This document shows positions 35,731-44,950 of a DNA stretch of 64,000 bases, in pieces. The stretch's first letter is position 1; every line of letters begins with the position of its first letter. This DNA comes from CAYWLQ01 sp964458775 (lineage in GTDB: Bacteria > Myxococcota_A > Polyangia > JAAYKL01), in the NCBI GenBank assembly GCA_964458775.1, contig CAYWLQ010000001.1, forward strand, positions 26,918 through 90,917. The letters are read 5' to 3'. The notes under the pieces are model-generated. The model did no database searches and was not told where the DNA came from. It saw only the letters and a program-made list of their open reading frames with translations. A program made the position numbers and the translations under genes.

Positions 35731-36167
35731 AAGGCATATTGTTTCTCTGTGTAGCAAATTCGGCTCGAAGCCAAATTGCAGAAGGCGTAGCGCGCTCCAT
35801 AGCGCCTCCCGACATCAAGGTTTGGTCAGCCGGCTCCAAACCCACAAGTGTAAGGCCGGAAGCTATTGCTGTATTAAAAGAAATAGGAGTTGATATTTCA
35901 GAACACCGCTCAAAACATGTGTCCGAAATTTCTCCTGCCGAAGTCGATACTGTAATTACCCTGTGCGGAGAAGAGGAATGTCCTTTGTTTTTGGGAAAAG
36001 CAGAACGTTTGCATTGGGGGCTTCCGGATCCGGCGGCAGTACAAGGCTCAGAACAGGAGCGTCTAGACGCATTTAGAGAAACCCGCGATGAACTGTGCAA
36101 AAGATTAACAGAGTTTTTTAATAACAGCGGAGGCAACACAAAACACAAATGTTCGTGCTGTTGTTGA
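35727..36167 (+). CDS. arsC: Arsenate reductase, LMW-phosphatase (thioredoxin-coupled) type
   Basis: The 146-residue enzyme has the catalytic loop CVANSAR (C8-x5-R14) after FL and a second Cys in TLCGEEECP, which suits intramolecular disulfide relay. HWGLPDPA carries the acid Asp. It reduces arsenate to arsenite for export by ACR3. The C-terminus ends KCSCCC, an unusual Cys cluster that might bind a metalloid. It overlaps acr3 by four bases and ends directly against the convergent gene at 36168. Confidence 0.92.
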   Translation: MKGILFLCVANSARSQIAEGVARSIAPPDIKVWSAGSKPTSVRPEAIAVLKEIGVDISEHRSKHVSEISPAEVDTVITLCGEEECPLFLGKAERLHWGLPDPAAVQGSEQERLDAFRETRDELCKRLTEFFNNSGGNTKHKCSCCC

Positions 36168-36617
36168 TCAGCTGACACCGTCTAAAACGGCCGTCTTTGT
36201 GCTGTTTTGTCGGTCTTTTCTCAAACTGCGCTCGTTTTCGATCAGCATAGACTCTCGCATTTTCTTTCTAACGCCTTCTTCGTAGCGCATGTAAACGAAG
36301 GTATAAGGTATGAGGAGCGCAATCAAAAGGCAGAATGCGGCGGCCAAAGGCAAGAAATAGGGTGTTTCTGAAAGTACATTTGGAAGCATAATAACCGTAG
36401 CCAAGGCGGCTAGGGCGAAAGCACCGAAGTGCATGCGACGCTCTTCTTTAAAAAACGAAAGATGCTTGTCGTGTATAACCTGGAGCCAATCCAGCTCGTT
36501 ATCTGTAAAACCTTCCAGGTTTTTAAAGTTTTCTTTAACAAGTTTTTGGTAGGCCTCAAACATTCTTGACGGATGAGCCGGCTCTCCTTTTTTAAATAGC
36601 TCGCCGCAGCTGTCCAT
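36168..36617 (-). CDS. Small membrane protein of unknown function
   Basis: The 149-residue protein has an acidic, helical N-terminal half, two closely spaced hydrophobic helices (about 68-110; FGAFALAALATVIML and FLPLAAAFCLLIALLIPY), and a basic cytoplasmic C-terminal helix. I do not recognise the family. Its stop abuts the arsC stop on the other strand, and it is about 150 bases from the PII gene on the same strand, too far to be clearly part of that operon. Confidence 0.6.
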   Translation of the reverse strand: MDSCGELFKKGEPAHPSRMFEAYQKLVKENFKNLEGFTDNELDWLQVIHDKHLSFFKEERRMHFGAFALAALATVIMLPNVLSETPYFLPLAAAFCLLIALLIPYTFVYMRYEEGVRKKMRESMLIENERSLRKDRQNSTKTAVLDGVS

Positions 36618-36768
36618 TATGGTTCTCCTTCTGTATTATGATGTCATCTATCCGTTTATGAGATAGTTTGTCAAAATACCGATTAATGATTTATTGTAAA
36701 TCACAGATCGTCACATGTTGTTTGGCTTTTTTAGAAAGAGAACACAAAGACTGTCAGAACGTTCAACG

Positions 36769-37113
36769 TCAAACTGCTGATCCGCCTTCTTCTTCCGTGC
36801 GTATGCGATAGCATTTTTCTATGGGCAACACAAAAATCTTCCCGTCTCCCGACTTACCTTCACCGTGTTTGGCGGATTTAAGTATTGCTTGAACCGTTAT
36901 GTCGACAAATTCATCATTGCATACGATGTCCAATCTAACTTTCGGCATCAAAGCAGGAGCTACTTCTTGACCTCGATACAAATATGTATCTTTGGTTACC
37001 TTTCCTCTTCCTGCACAACGGCTGACAGTGATTCTGGTAATTTCTGCTTTAATCAAGGCTTCCCGAACCTGATTGAGCATGTCCGGTTGTATAATCGCGA
37101 CTACTAGTTTCAT
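36769..37113 (-). CDS. glnK: PII nitrogen-regulatory protein paired with AmtB
   Basis: The 114-residue PII protein has a normal core (VEAIIQP-like VVAIIQPDMLNQVREAL, and C-terminal GDGKIFVLPIEKCYRIRTEEEG). Its T-loop reads YLYRGQEVAPALMPK, so the uridylylated Tyr51 of enteric PII is a Val here and control by GlnD uridylylation is unlikely. It should bind ATP/ADP and 2-oxoglutarate and gate AmtB. GGAGG precedes the ATG, 44 bases after amtB. Confidence 0.92.
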   Translation of the reverse strand: MKLVVAIIQPDMLNQVREALIKAEITRITVSRCAGRGKVTKDTYLYRGQEVAPALMPKVRLDIVCNDEFVDITVQAILKSAKHGEGKSGDGKIFVLPIEKCYRIRTEEEGGSAV

Positions 37114-37157
37114 CGATTTTCCTCCATGGTGTATTGTTGTTTAACAACTTTTTTTTA

Positions 37158-38504
37158 TCAATCCAGATTAAGCAATCCGTACGCATGCTCTCCGTGAATT
37201 CGGTGATCCATTCCGGCCAACTGTCCTTGTTCATCAAGTTTAAATTTAAAGAGTTTATCCGTAATAACTACAAGAATCAGAGTTACCACAGCCGAGTATC
37301 CTATTGAAACAAGCACGCCTTCGGCTTGATACCAAAGCTGTTCGCCGAACGGAGGACGTCCCTCTTGGGGACGCAGGAAAAAGGCCAAGCCCAAAGCTCC
37401 GACAATACCTGCTATTCCGTGAATTCCGAATACGTCCAATGTGTCGTCATATCCGAATTTGTTCTTCGCCATAATTGCGAAATAACAAATAATAGAAGCT
37501 ATAAACCCGAGTAAGACAGCTCCGTAGGGCTGAACATCGCCTGCTGCCGGAGTTATGGCTACAAGGCCGGCTAAAATACCTGAAACCATTCCCAGAGAAG
37601 TTGCTTTTTTATGATGTATTGCTTCGACTATCAGCCACATCAAGGCGCCGGAAGCGGCTGCTATTTGAGTAACTGTTAATGCTTGAGCTGTTTGCACGCC
37701 GCTGGCAACAGAACTTCCTGCATTGAAACCGAACCATCCGATCCAAAGCAATCCCGCGCCGGTCATGGTCATGGTTAGATTGCTGGGATGCATAGCAGTT
37801 GCAGGATATCCGCGTCTAGATCCCAAATACAAAGCCGCTATTAAACCGGCAACACCGGCAGAAATATGAATGACTGTGCCTCCTGCAAAGTCAATTGCTT
37901 TTCCTTGCAGAAAACCGCCGTCACCCCAAACCCAATGACATAAGGGGGTGTAAACCAAAATGCTCCAAAGAGCGATGAAAACACAGTAACCCAAGAAACG
38001 CACTCTTTCAGCAAAAGCACCGGCAATAAGGGCAGGCGTAATAATTGCAAATTTGCCCTGAAACATAGCAAACACAAGTGCGGGAATGGCTTTTTGCTCG
38101 CCGTTGACATCAATAGCAATAACGGCAGAGTCAATACCGTGCAATAGAACATAATCCCAATTCCAACCGACCCAGCCCTCTCCGTAGCCGAAAGCCATGG
38201 AATAGCCGAAAACAGCCCAAATAACGCTGATTACAGCCATTGCCGCAAAACTATGCATCATGGTTCCGAGAACATTTTTGGTTCTAACCAGGCCGCCGTA
38301 AAACAAAGCAAGCCCCGGTACCATAAGCAACACCAAGGCAGTTGAGACCAGCATCCAAGCAGTAGTTCCGGTGTCAATCGGCAGATCTTTAAGAGAGTCA
38401 TCGGCAAAAGCAGAAAAGGACATCGATAGATATCCCAAAAAAGCAAGCGATGCTGCAATTCGACGTTTGACAGTGAGCGGATTCCAAAATCGTTGTAGTT
38501 CCAT
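37158..38504 (-). CDS. amtB: Ammonium transporter
   Basis: The protein of about 448 residues has an N-terminal signal-like helix (SLAFLGYLSMSFSAFA) and eleven further helices. Amt signatures include FYGGLVRTKNVLGTMMHSF, DFAGGTVIHISAGVAGLIAAL (pore His) and FGIHGIAGIVGALG (second His). The second of two adjacent ATGs (38504) has AAGGAG at a better distance. The gene lies behind a strong sigma-54-type promoter and ahead of glnK. Confidence 0.96.
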   Translation of the reverse strand: MELQRFWNPLTVKRRIAASLAFLGYLSMSFSAFADDSLKDLPIDTGTTAWMLVSTALVLLMVPGLALFYGGLVRTKNVLGTMMHSFAAMAVISVIWAVFGYSMAFGYGEGWVGWNWDYVLLHGIDSAVIAIDVNGEQKAIPALVFAMFQGKFAIITPALIAGAFAERVRFLGYCVFIALWSILVYTPLCHWVWGDGGFLQGKAIDFAGGTVIHISAGVAGLIAALYLGSRRGYPATAMHPSNLTMTMTGAGLLWIGWFGFNAGSSVASGVQTAQALTVTQIAAASGALMWLIVEAIHHKKATSLGMVSGILAGLVAITPAAGDVQPYGAVLLGFIASIICYFAIMAKNKFGYDDTLDVFGIHGIAGIVGALGLAFFLRPQEGRPPFGEQLWYQAEGVLVSIGYSAVVTLILVVITDKLFKFKLDEQGQLAGMDHRIHGEHAYGLLNLD

Positions 38505-38553
38505 CATATCTCCTTACTTTTTCGGCAAAGCCGAATTTTGTTCCACGGCTAAA

Positions 38554-38569
38554 AGCAAGACATGTACCA
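38554..38569 (-). promoter_or_regulatory. Sigma-54 promoter of amtB-glnK
   Basis: On the minus strand the sequence is TGGTACATGTCTTGCT, matching the -24/-12 pattern TGGYAC-n5-TTGCW with correct spacing. It lies about 50 bases before the amtB start. Upstream, GGCACAAAATGGTACT near 38646 resembles an NtrC site but its halves are one base too close. Confidence 0.75.
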
Positions 38570-38752
38570 ATCGAGCATGTGCAAATATAACATACAGTAT
38601 TTATTGTTATATTTTGTGTCGGGGGATCGATAAGAAAGGGTGTTTCGGCACAAAATGGTACTGTTTGTTTGCTAAAGAAACAAAAATGTATCAACTTGGC
38701 CGGGCAACAGAATCGAACTAAAACATTCACTTGTGAGAGGGATACTATAAAG

Positions 38753-39925
38753 TTACTGCGCGATGCAGTGTTCAACCATTACCGGCCAGATTTGTCCTGC
38801 TGAGGCCTTGTCTCCTGCGGTTGTCGGGTGGATTCCGTCGGAGAGGGCATAGTCGGAATGGCCGTTCCATGATTCACGGAGATCGACAAAGGCGCATTTC
38901 GGCGAGGTAAGCCCTTCACAGAGCGATTTCATTTTAGGTCTCAGTCCGTCGAGGCACGATTTTAGACTTGCCCATTGGCTTCCTATAGGGTCAGGATAGA
39001 AGAAGAAGAGTACTTTTTGGACTCCGTCTCTTGCCATGTCTTGGAATAGTGTTACAGCTGCGTTGTATGCAGGATCAGGACTGTTTCGTATGCAATCATT
39101 TCCGCCTCCGTCCATTATCACATAAATAATGTCATTTGCGGCTTGAGCGGAAGCGTATTGACCGGGAATTTCCCCATTACCTAAAAGTGTTCCGCTCACT
39201 GAATTGTCGATATAGCTATCATTTGCCGGGAGCGAACCGGCTGCTTTTGCCAGAGCTTCGATTTCTCTTGTAAGACCGTGAGACATGGCAATGAATGACT
39301 CACCTATAACAGCAACTTGATTTCCGCGAGTCGAGCCCTTTACACAGTCAGCGTCTGTGTCGGTATCGGCGTCTGTGTCTGCGTCAGCATCAGCATCTGT
39401 ATCTGTATCTGTATCTGTATCTGTATCTGCATCAGGACCTGACTCCGTATCAGGAACCACAGCACCCTGGCAACATCGTTGTTCATTTGAACATGTTCCT
39501 TCCATGACTGTACCGCCCCAAGATTGGCAATGATCCAAACACTCGTATCTGCAGCTATCGTCAGTGTCAGCATCTGTATCTGTATCTGTATCTGTGTCCG
39601 TATCGGTATCAGTATCAGCGTCTGCGTCTGAATCGGCGTCCGAATCGGCGTCAGCATCAGCATCGGCGTCGGCATCGGTGTTTGTGTCAGCATCAGCATC
39701 GGCGTCGGCATCGGAATCGCTGTCGGCGTCTGTATCTGTGTCTGTGTCGGCGTCACTGTCGGCATCGGCATCTGTGTCTGTGTCCGTATCGGCATCTGCG
39801 TCAGTATCTGTATTCCCGACTGAATCTACCTCAGATGACGTGTCAAAATCAGTATCCGAAGGTCTTGGGTCAGTACATGAAAATAGTAGAGCACATGCAA
39901 AAATGGTGATAAATAAAGATCTCAT
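38753..39925 (-). CDS. SGNH-hydrolase lipoprotein with two Asp-rich repeat linkers
   Basis: The 390-residue product has a signal peptide with lipobox LLFSC and a long Asp-Ala/Asp-Thr/Asp-Ser linker. A ~40-residue Cys-bearing insert (CRYECLDHCQSWGG ... CSNEQRCCQ) follows, then a second Asp-rich linker and a C-terminal SGNH domain. Block I is VAVIGESF (GES in place of GDS), with MDGGGNDC and SDGIHPTTAGD as blocks III and V. GGAGTAAAG precedes the ATG at 39925; an upstream in-frame start at 40015 is not preferred. Distinct in sequence from the SGNH protein at 19098. Confidence 0.8.
   Translation of the reverse strand: MRSLFITIFACALLFSCTDPRPSDTDFDTSSEVDSVGNTDTDADADTDTDTDADADSDADTDTDTDADSDSDADADADADTNTDADADADADADSDADSDADADTDTDTDTDTDTDTDADTDDSCRYECLDHCQSWGGTVMEGTCSNEQRCCQGAVVPDTESGPDADTDTDTDTDTDADADADTDADTDTDADCVKGSTRGNQVAVIGESFIAMSHGLTREIEALAKAAGSLPANDSYIDNSVSGTLLGNGEIPGQYASAQAANDIIYVIMDGGGNDCIRNSPDPAYNAAVTLFQDMARDGVQKVLFFFYPDPIGSQWASLKSCLDGLRPKMKSLCEGLTSPKCAFVDLRESWNGHSDYALSDGIHPTTAGDKASAGQIWPVMVEHCIAQ
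39349..39430 (-). repeat. Asp-codon repeat, second linker
   Basis: Six-base repeats encoding Asp-Thr and Asp-Ala lie between the Cys-bearing insert and the SGNH domain. Confidence 0.85.
39564..39812 (-). repeat. Asp-codon repeat, first linker
   Basis: About 80 codons of alternating Asp with Ala, Ser, Thr or Asn follow the lipoprotein signal region. The repeat is low-complexity at DNA level too. Confidence 0.9.
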
Positions 39926-40243
39926 TTTCTTTACTCCGCTAACAATGAAAGTCCGACGAAAAATTAAATCGCCGGGAAACTGCCCCTGAAAGTCGTATTT
40001 GACTAAGGAGCACAAATTATTTATTGCCGAGCTTCATGGGAAAGATTTCTCGTTCCACGAAATCTCAAAGATTTGATTCTTTTGTACGCACAACAAAAAA
40101 TATCGGGTCGAAATTTTTTTTGTCTTTTTATTCCAACTTTGGGTATAGAAATAATTTAGTTACAAATCAAAAAAAGGGATCATGAACAGGAGATTGCAAT
40201 TAGAGCATGGGCTTCAGTCGATACGGACGCACGTAGACTGATA
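39926..40243. other. 318-base intergenic stretch
   Basis: This lies between divergent genes. It holds a short stem AGATTTC/GAAATCT (40043-40065) and, just before the next gene, a 19-codon frame starting ATGAACAGGAG near 40182 and ending TGA at 40242, whose significance is unknown. Confidence 0.4.
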
Positions 40244-40450
40244 ATGAGTCTTGATAAGCGTAGGAGAGCGTTTCTTGCTGATGTACTTTCCAAAATAGCG
40301 GGAGATACAGCGACCGGTCATGCTGCTGCTCTTGTGTTGTACAGCATGATTATCGGAAGTCTGTCTATGCGCCCGCCTCTCGGATTGTCATCTTTGACCA
40401 AGATGTTTAAGGAGTTTTTTCGTGTGTACGGATTAAATCTGGATGAATGA
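40244..40450 (+). CDS. Small hypothetical protein
   Basis: The 68-residue product is basic at the N-terminus (MSLDKRRRAFLADVLSKIAG) with a hydrophobic centre (AALVLYSMIIGSL) and a C-terminal amphipathic stretch. No family is recognised. The start overlaps the end of a 19-codon upstream frame (TGATAATG). It may be a real small gene, but chance is possible. Confidence 0.35.
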   Translation: MSLDKRRRAFLADVLSKIAGDTATGHAAALVLYSMIIGSLSMRPPLGLSSLTKMFKEFFRVYGLNLDE

Positions 40451-40627
40451 GATAAAGACATGATTCTATTTTGACAAAATTTAAACAAGCAAACTTGACA
40501 GATAGTCGAATAGCGATAACGAAATTAGTAATAGAGTTTTATTAAAAAATAGAATGAGAAATACTTTCGGTTTTGTTTTTGTGTCATTTATGCGGCACTG
40601 CTAACTGATTAAAAAAGAGGTAAAACA

Positions 40628-41416
40628 ATGTCGTTTGTTATTGTTGCTGTTGCCGCACTGCTGGCTTCATGTCTTACCATGTTTTCGGGGTTCGGGTTAG
40701 GTACACTGCTTCTGCCGGTCTTTGCCTTGTTTTTTTCTGTCGAGCTTGCCGTTGCCGCTACAGCTGTAGTCCACGGTGCCAACAATGTGCTAAAGGCAGC
40801 ACTCTTGGGCAAACTTGCGGACTTAAAAATTGTTATGCGGTTTGGAATTCCTGCAATAATTGCGGCGTTCGGTGGTGTTTATGTGCTGAAACTTCTTTCC
40901 GGAATGCCTGAACTTGTCAACTATTCTGTATTCGGCAAACAGGCGGTTGTTACACCTGTGAAGCTTGCAATGGCTGTCTTAATGACCATGTTTGCCCTGT
41001 TAGAGCTTCATCCTCGGTTTAAGAAACTGGAAATTGATCAACGTTATTTACCGATAGGCGGAGTGCTTTCGGGGTTCTTCGGCGGTTTATCGGGACATCA
41101 GGGAGCGCTAAGATCCGCTTTTTTGGCCAAAGTCGGTATCTCCCCCAGGGCTTTTGTAGGCACGAACGCGGTTATCGGCCTTTTGGTTGATCTTGTGCGT
41201 ATCTCAGCCTATGCGACAGTGCTTTTAGGTTCAGAGTTGTTTGACTCCAATCGAAACAAAGAAGTTGCATTGGTCGCAACAGGTATACTGGCTGCTTTTG
41301 CCGGCGTAATAATCGGCAAAAGGGTTCTCCATAAGATTACCATGTCTGCTGTGCAGAAAATTACCGGCGGTTTGTTATTGTTTATTGCTGTATTACTTGG
41401 CTTTGGAATAATCTGA
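40628..41416 (+). CDS. TauE/SafE-family sulfite/organosulfonate exporter
   Basis: The 262-residue membrane protein has about seven or eight helices. TauE/SafE patterns include FGLGTLLLPVFALFF and GGVLSGFFGGLSGHQGALRSAFL. The family exports small anions such as sulfite, sulfoacetate or related compounds; the substrate here is unknown. AAGAGG lies upstream of the ATG, and an intrinsic terminator follows. The gene stands alone. Confidence 0.85.
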   Translation: MSFVIVAVAALLASCLTMFSGFGLGTLLLPVFALFFSVELAVAATAVVHGANNVLKAALLGKLADLKIVMRFGIPAIIAAFGGVYVLKLLSGMPELVNYSVFGKQAVVTPVKLAMAVLMTMFALLELHPRFKKLEIDQRYLPIGGVLSGFFGGLSGHQGALRSAFLAKVGISPRAFVGTNAVIGLLVDLVRISAYATVLLGSELFDSNRNKEVALVATGILAAFAGVIIGKRVLHKITMSAVQKITGGLLLFIAVLLGFGII

Positions 41417-41443
41417 ACGGAATTAGGATCGATATTACAAAAT

Positions 41444-41473
41444 CTATTTACTTGTTCTGTAAGTAGGTTTTTT
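41444..41473 (+). terminator. Intrinsic terminator after the TauE-family gene
   Basis: CTATTTAC and GTAAGTAG pair (one G-U) across a seven-base loop, followed by G and a run of six T. Confidence 0.7.
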
Positions 41474-41508
41474 CTCTGCTCGTCCGATCTTTTGCGGTAA
41501 ATTATGGT

Positions 41509-42492
41509 TTACCAACGCTGATGTACTTGTTCTTTAATGTGTTTAATGTAGATATTTTTTACAATATTCATCAATTCTTTGGAGAGTGCCGGAAACTCTG
41601 ATGCTTTGGTGTTGGATACTGCCTGCGCTATGTTTTTTGCTCCGGGAATAACGGTGCTTACAGCATCAAACATTAGAATCCATCGTAGGGCAAGATCTGA
41701 CAATGTCATGCCTTGAGGCTTGATTTCTTCTAAGGCTTTTACAGCTATTAAACCTTGTTCGAAATCTACTCCGGAAAAGGTCTCACCGATGTCAAAAGCT
41801 CGGCCTTCTCGATTGTAGTTGCGGTGATCGTTTTCCGGAAACTGAGAGTCTATGGCCATTTTACCGGTCAGCAAACCGCTGGCCAATGGAACTCTCGCAA
41901 TAACGCCCACTTGCTTTTCTCTAGCTAATTCAAAGAAACGTTCGGCCGGCCTTTGCCTAAATATATTAAAAATGATCTGTACTGTTTTTACTTGGGGAAA
42001 CTCAATTGCTTTAATAGCTTCTTCTACTTTTTCTACACTTACTCCATAGTGTTTGATTTTGCCTTCTTTGGTTAAATCGTCTAGAGCACCGAATACTTCG
42101 GGCATGTAATATACCTGCGTCGGAGGACAGTGCAGTTGAACTAAGTCGAGAGAATCGGTTTCGAGATTGATGAGACTTCTCTCTACAAAACTTGTGAGGT
42201 TTTTCTTATTGTAGCCTTCCGGCGTGTGGGGGTTCAGCCTTCTTCCTGCTTTGGTGATAACGTGTACTTGATCTCGCTTGCCTTTGAGAGCCTTGGCAAC
42301 AATGCGTTCACTGCGACCGTCGCCGTATACGTCAGCTGTATCTATTAGGTTGACTCCTTCATCGACAGCAGCACATAAGGCTTTTGCAGCATCGTCTTCG
42401 GCTACGGTTCCCCAGTCTCCGCCCAAGGCCCATGCTCCAAAACCAACCTCTGATACTTCAAATCCTGTTTTTCCAAATAAACGATATCTCAT
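41509..42492 (-). CDS. Aldo/keto reductase
   Basis: The 327-residue (beta/alpha)8 oxidoreductase uses NADPH to reduce carbonyls. Family motifs are GFGAWALGG, LIDTADVYGDGRSE (catalytic Asp and Tyr), VITKAGR (Lys) and QLHCPP (His). Near the C-terminus, SLALRW-like LALRWILMFDAVSTVIPG precedes the NADP-binding end. The physiological substrate is unknown. AAGGAG precedes the ATG, 16 bases after thiI, making it the third gene behind the desulfurase. Confidence 0.92.
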   Translation of the reverse strand: MRYRLFGKTGFEVSEVGFGAWALGGDWGTVAEDDAAKALCAAVDEGVNLIDTADVYGDGRSERIVAKALKGKRDQVHVITKAGRRLNPHTPEGYNKKNLTSFVERSLINLETDSLDLVQLHCPPTQVYYMPEVFGALDDLTKEGKIKHYGVSVEKVEEAIKAIEFPQVKTVQIIFNIFRQRPAERFFELAREKQVGVIARVPLASGLLTGKMAIDSQFPENDHRNYNREGRAFDIGETFSGVDFEQGLIAVKALEEIKPQGMTLSDLALRWILMFDAVSTVIPGAKNIAQAVSNTKASEFPALSKELMNIVKNIYIKHIKEQVHQRW

Positions 42493-42508
42493 AACATTTG
42501 ACTCCTTT

Positions 42509-43681
42509 TTATTTCAAAACAATTGTTTGTGTTTGCTCAACAGCATCTTCTATGGCAGCGCGCCAATCAAGTTTGGCCTCAGCGCGAAAAACATACTTTA
42601 AACTCGCATGGGTTTCCGGATGTTTCGGAACAAATAGGGAACAACAATCATCATGGGGCAAGACCGAAATGTCAAAACTTCCGATACGCTTGGCAATAGA
42701 GATAATCTCCGGTTTGTCAAAGCCGATTAGCGGTCGAAGTATAGGATATTGAGAGGCATCTTCTATGGCTGCAAGATTTTGAATTGTTTGACTTGCAACT
42801 TGTCCCAAACTCTCTCCTGTAATTAGGCATTTGTGTTTGTGTTTTTCAGCCAGCAAAGAAGCAATGCGCACCATAGCCCTGCGGTACAAAATAACGAGAA
42901 GCTTGGGGTCGGCTCCGTCTCTAAAAGTTTCTTGAACTTTAGTAAAAGGAACAATATGCAAATTAAACTTTTCTTGTCGTTTGGCCAATATCTCAGCCAG
43001 TCGAACCGCTTTGTCTTTGGCTCCGTCGCCGGTGTATGGGAATGAATGAAAATAAACTCCGTCTAGAGACAGTCCTCGCTTTTGCATCAGATGTCCTGCT
43101 GCCGGCGAATCTATGCCTCCGGAGAGCAAAAGAAGCCCTGTACCTGAGGTTCCTACCGGCAGGCCGCCGGCACCGGGAATATCTTTGCTCCAAACGAAGG
43201 TCCAGTCGATTCCGACTTCGACTCCGATAGATAGATCGGGAAAGGAGAGATCAACTCCTAATGCCGTGTCAAGGGCAACTGCTGAACCCACATGTCGACC
43301 TATTTCAGACGAAATCATCGGGAAGGTTTTGTCTGCGCGTCTAGCCGTTATTCTAAAAGTTTTTACATTGGGGTCGCGTTCTTTCGCTGTTTCCACTGCG
43401 ATGCGGGTTATCTCATCAATATCTTTATTGGCGAAAGTAACCCTAGAAAGAGATGCGATGCCGAATACAAGTTGAAGTCGTCTGACTAAATCTTCATCAC
43501 ATCCTCCCGTTACAAAAATTCTGCCGTGTTTTCTTATGACGCTGATGTCATCTCGCCCCTTAAGAGCTGTGTGTACATTTTTTTCCAGGGCTTGTTCAAA
43601 AAGAAAACGATTCTTCCCTTTTAAAAACAATTCTCCGAAACGCAGCACCAACCCTTGTCCTGAAAAAGAATATTCTGTCAT
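42509..43681 (-). CDS. thiI: tRNA 4-thiouridine synthase ThiI (short form)
   Basis: The 390-residue enzyme has an N-terminal ferredoxin-like/THUMP domain (to about 165) and an adenylating PP-loop domain with SGGIDSPAAGHLMQKRG and ITGESLGQVASQT. It lacks the C-terminal rhodanese domain of enteric ThiI, as in many bacteria. It sits directly after a cysteine desulfurase gene, which would supply persulfide sulfur for s4U in tRNA or for thiazole synthesis. Confidence 0.94.
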   Translation of the reverse strand: MTEYSFSGQGLVLRFGELFLKGKNRFLFEQALEKNVHTALKGRDDISVIRKHGRIFVTGGCDEDLVRRLQLVFGIASLSRVTFANKDIDEITRIAVETAKERDPNVKTFRITARRADKTFPMISSEIGRHVGSAVALDTALGVDLSFPDLSIGVEVGIDWTFVWSKDIPGAGGLPVGTSGTGLLLLSGGIDSPAAGHLMQKRGLSLDGVYFHSFPYTGDGAKDKAVRLAEILAKRQEKFNLHIVPFTKVQETFRDGADPKLLVILYRRAMVRIASLLAEKHKHKCLITGESLGQVASQTIQNLAAIEDASQYPILRPLIGFDKPEIISIAKRIGSFDISVLPHDDCCSLFVPKHPETHASLKYVFRAEAKLDWRAAIEDAVEQTQTIVLK

Positions 43682-43713
43682 ATATCACCGATAACCAATC
43701 ATTTGAACTAACA

Positions 43714-44883
43714 TCATTTAATGACGCGGCCTTTGCGAAAAGCTTTAACCGCCTCTGAAACAGCGACAATCGCTCTGCTAATTTCTTGTTGTGTGGTATC
43801 AAAAGTCAAACTAAATCTTACTGAACCTTGGTCCCTTCGAAGTCCTGCATTAAGTAAACATTTTGGAGGATCTTTGCGCGTCGAATGGCAGGCTGAGCTA
43901 GATGATGCCGTTACGCCGCTCATTTCGAGAGCATGAAGTAATACTTCACTTTTTATATCATCAAAAGCGATTACCGCAATTCCTGGTAGTCGGGCAGAAG
44001 GATCGCCGAGTGTTGAAGTGCCTTCTACGGTATCCAAAATGCCCTTGATTAAAGTGTTGCACAGAATGCGCATTTTCGGAATTTCATTATCGCGGCGTTC
44101 GGCAAATAGACGTGCTGCAACACCGAAACCTACGATTCCGGGAAGATTAAAAGTACCTGGACGAATCCCGCTTTGTTGGTCTCCGCCGAACAGAATAGGT
44201 CTGGGTACAGCATTAGGTCTAACGAGAAGAGCACCGATTCCTTGCGGACCGTGAATCTTGTGGGCTGAGATAGATAGCATGTCAACTTCGGCACACAAGG
44301 CTAATCGTCCGAGTTGAGGCAAGGCTTGTACTGCGTCAGTGTGAAGACGACACCTGGGTTGCTTATTCTTAACCGTCTCGGCAATTTCTGAAATCGGTTG
44401 AATCGTCCCCATTTCGCCGGCAGCGTGAGCTACTGATACCAAGGCTGTCTGATCGTCGACGGCAAGGGCAACGTCCGTCGGGTTGATAACACCGCGAGTA
44501 CCGCCTGATATTTGTACAAACGCATTTCCGGATGCAACCAAAGCTTTTGCTGATTCGGTAATTGCGGCATGTTCCAGATCTGTTGTTACAAATTTGTTTC
44601 TCTTGCCTTTGGGAACAGAGCCGTGAATAGCGAGAACATCGGATTCTGTGCCGCCGGAGGTAAAAATTACTTTCCATGGACCGCAGCCCACAAGGTCTAA
44701 AATAGCAGCTTCGGCTTTTAAAACCTCTCGCGCAGCTGCCAGCCCGCGTGCATGCGGAGATGAGGCATTGCCGAACCCTTCGGACATCATTTTTGTTACG
44801 GCATCTACAACATCAGGCCAGGGTTTGGTTGTTGCGGCATTGTCGAGGTAAATTTCTTGATTGTCTAATAAGTCGACTATCAT
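43714..44883 (-). CDS. Cysteine desulfurase (IscS/NifS family)
   Basis: The 389-residue PLP enzyme removes sulfur from cysteine to form a protein persulfide. Motifs include EIYLDNAATTKPWP, TSGGTESDVLAIHGS, the PLP Lys in SISAHKIHGPQGIGALLV, and the active Cys in SSSSACHSTRKDPP. It is followed 32 bases later by thiI, so it is likely a dedicated NifZ/IscS-like partner for tRNA thiolation. Divergent from the lipoprotein gene at 44951. Confidence 0.93.
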   Translation of the reverse strand: MIVDLLDNQEIYLDNAATTKPWPDVVDAVTKMMSEGFGNASSPHARGLAAAREVLKAEAAILDLVGCGPWKVIFTSGGTESDVLAIHGSVPKGKRNKFVTTDLEHAAITESAKALVASGNAFVQISGGTRGVINPTDVALAVDDQTALVSVAHAAGEMGTIQPISEIAETVKNKQPRCRLHTDAVQALPQLGRLALCAEVDMLSISAHKIHGPQGIGALLVRPNAVPRPILFGGDQQSGIRPGTFNLPGIVGFGVAARLFAERRDNEIPKMRILCNTLIKGILDTVEGTSTLGDPSARLPGIAVIAFDDIKSEVLLHALEMSGVTASSSSACHSTRKDPPKCLLNAGLRRDQGSVRFSLTFDTTQQEISRAIVAVSEAVKAFRKGRVIK

Positions 44884-44950
44884 TTGCCGCTTATACGGCA
44901 GGCTAACTTTTGTGGCAATCCTTGTTGATTTGGTTATAAGATAAGTAGCT

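Noticed and set aside
38635..38660. NtrC site upstream of amtB
   Set aside because: The GCAC and GGTAC halves are one base too close to the consensus, so it is mentioned with the promoter but not called.
39340..39989. Long alternative frames across the second Asp-linker gene, encoding Ser-Ala/Val or Met-Pro-Thr repeats
   Set aside because: Low-complexity shadows of the real gene with no domain or ribosome-binding site.
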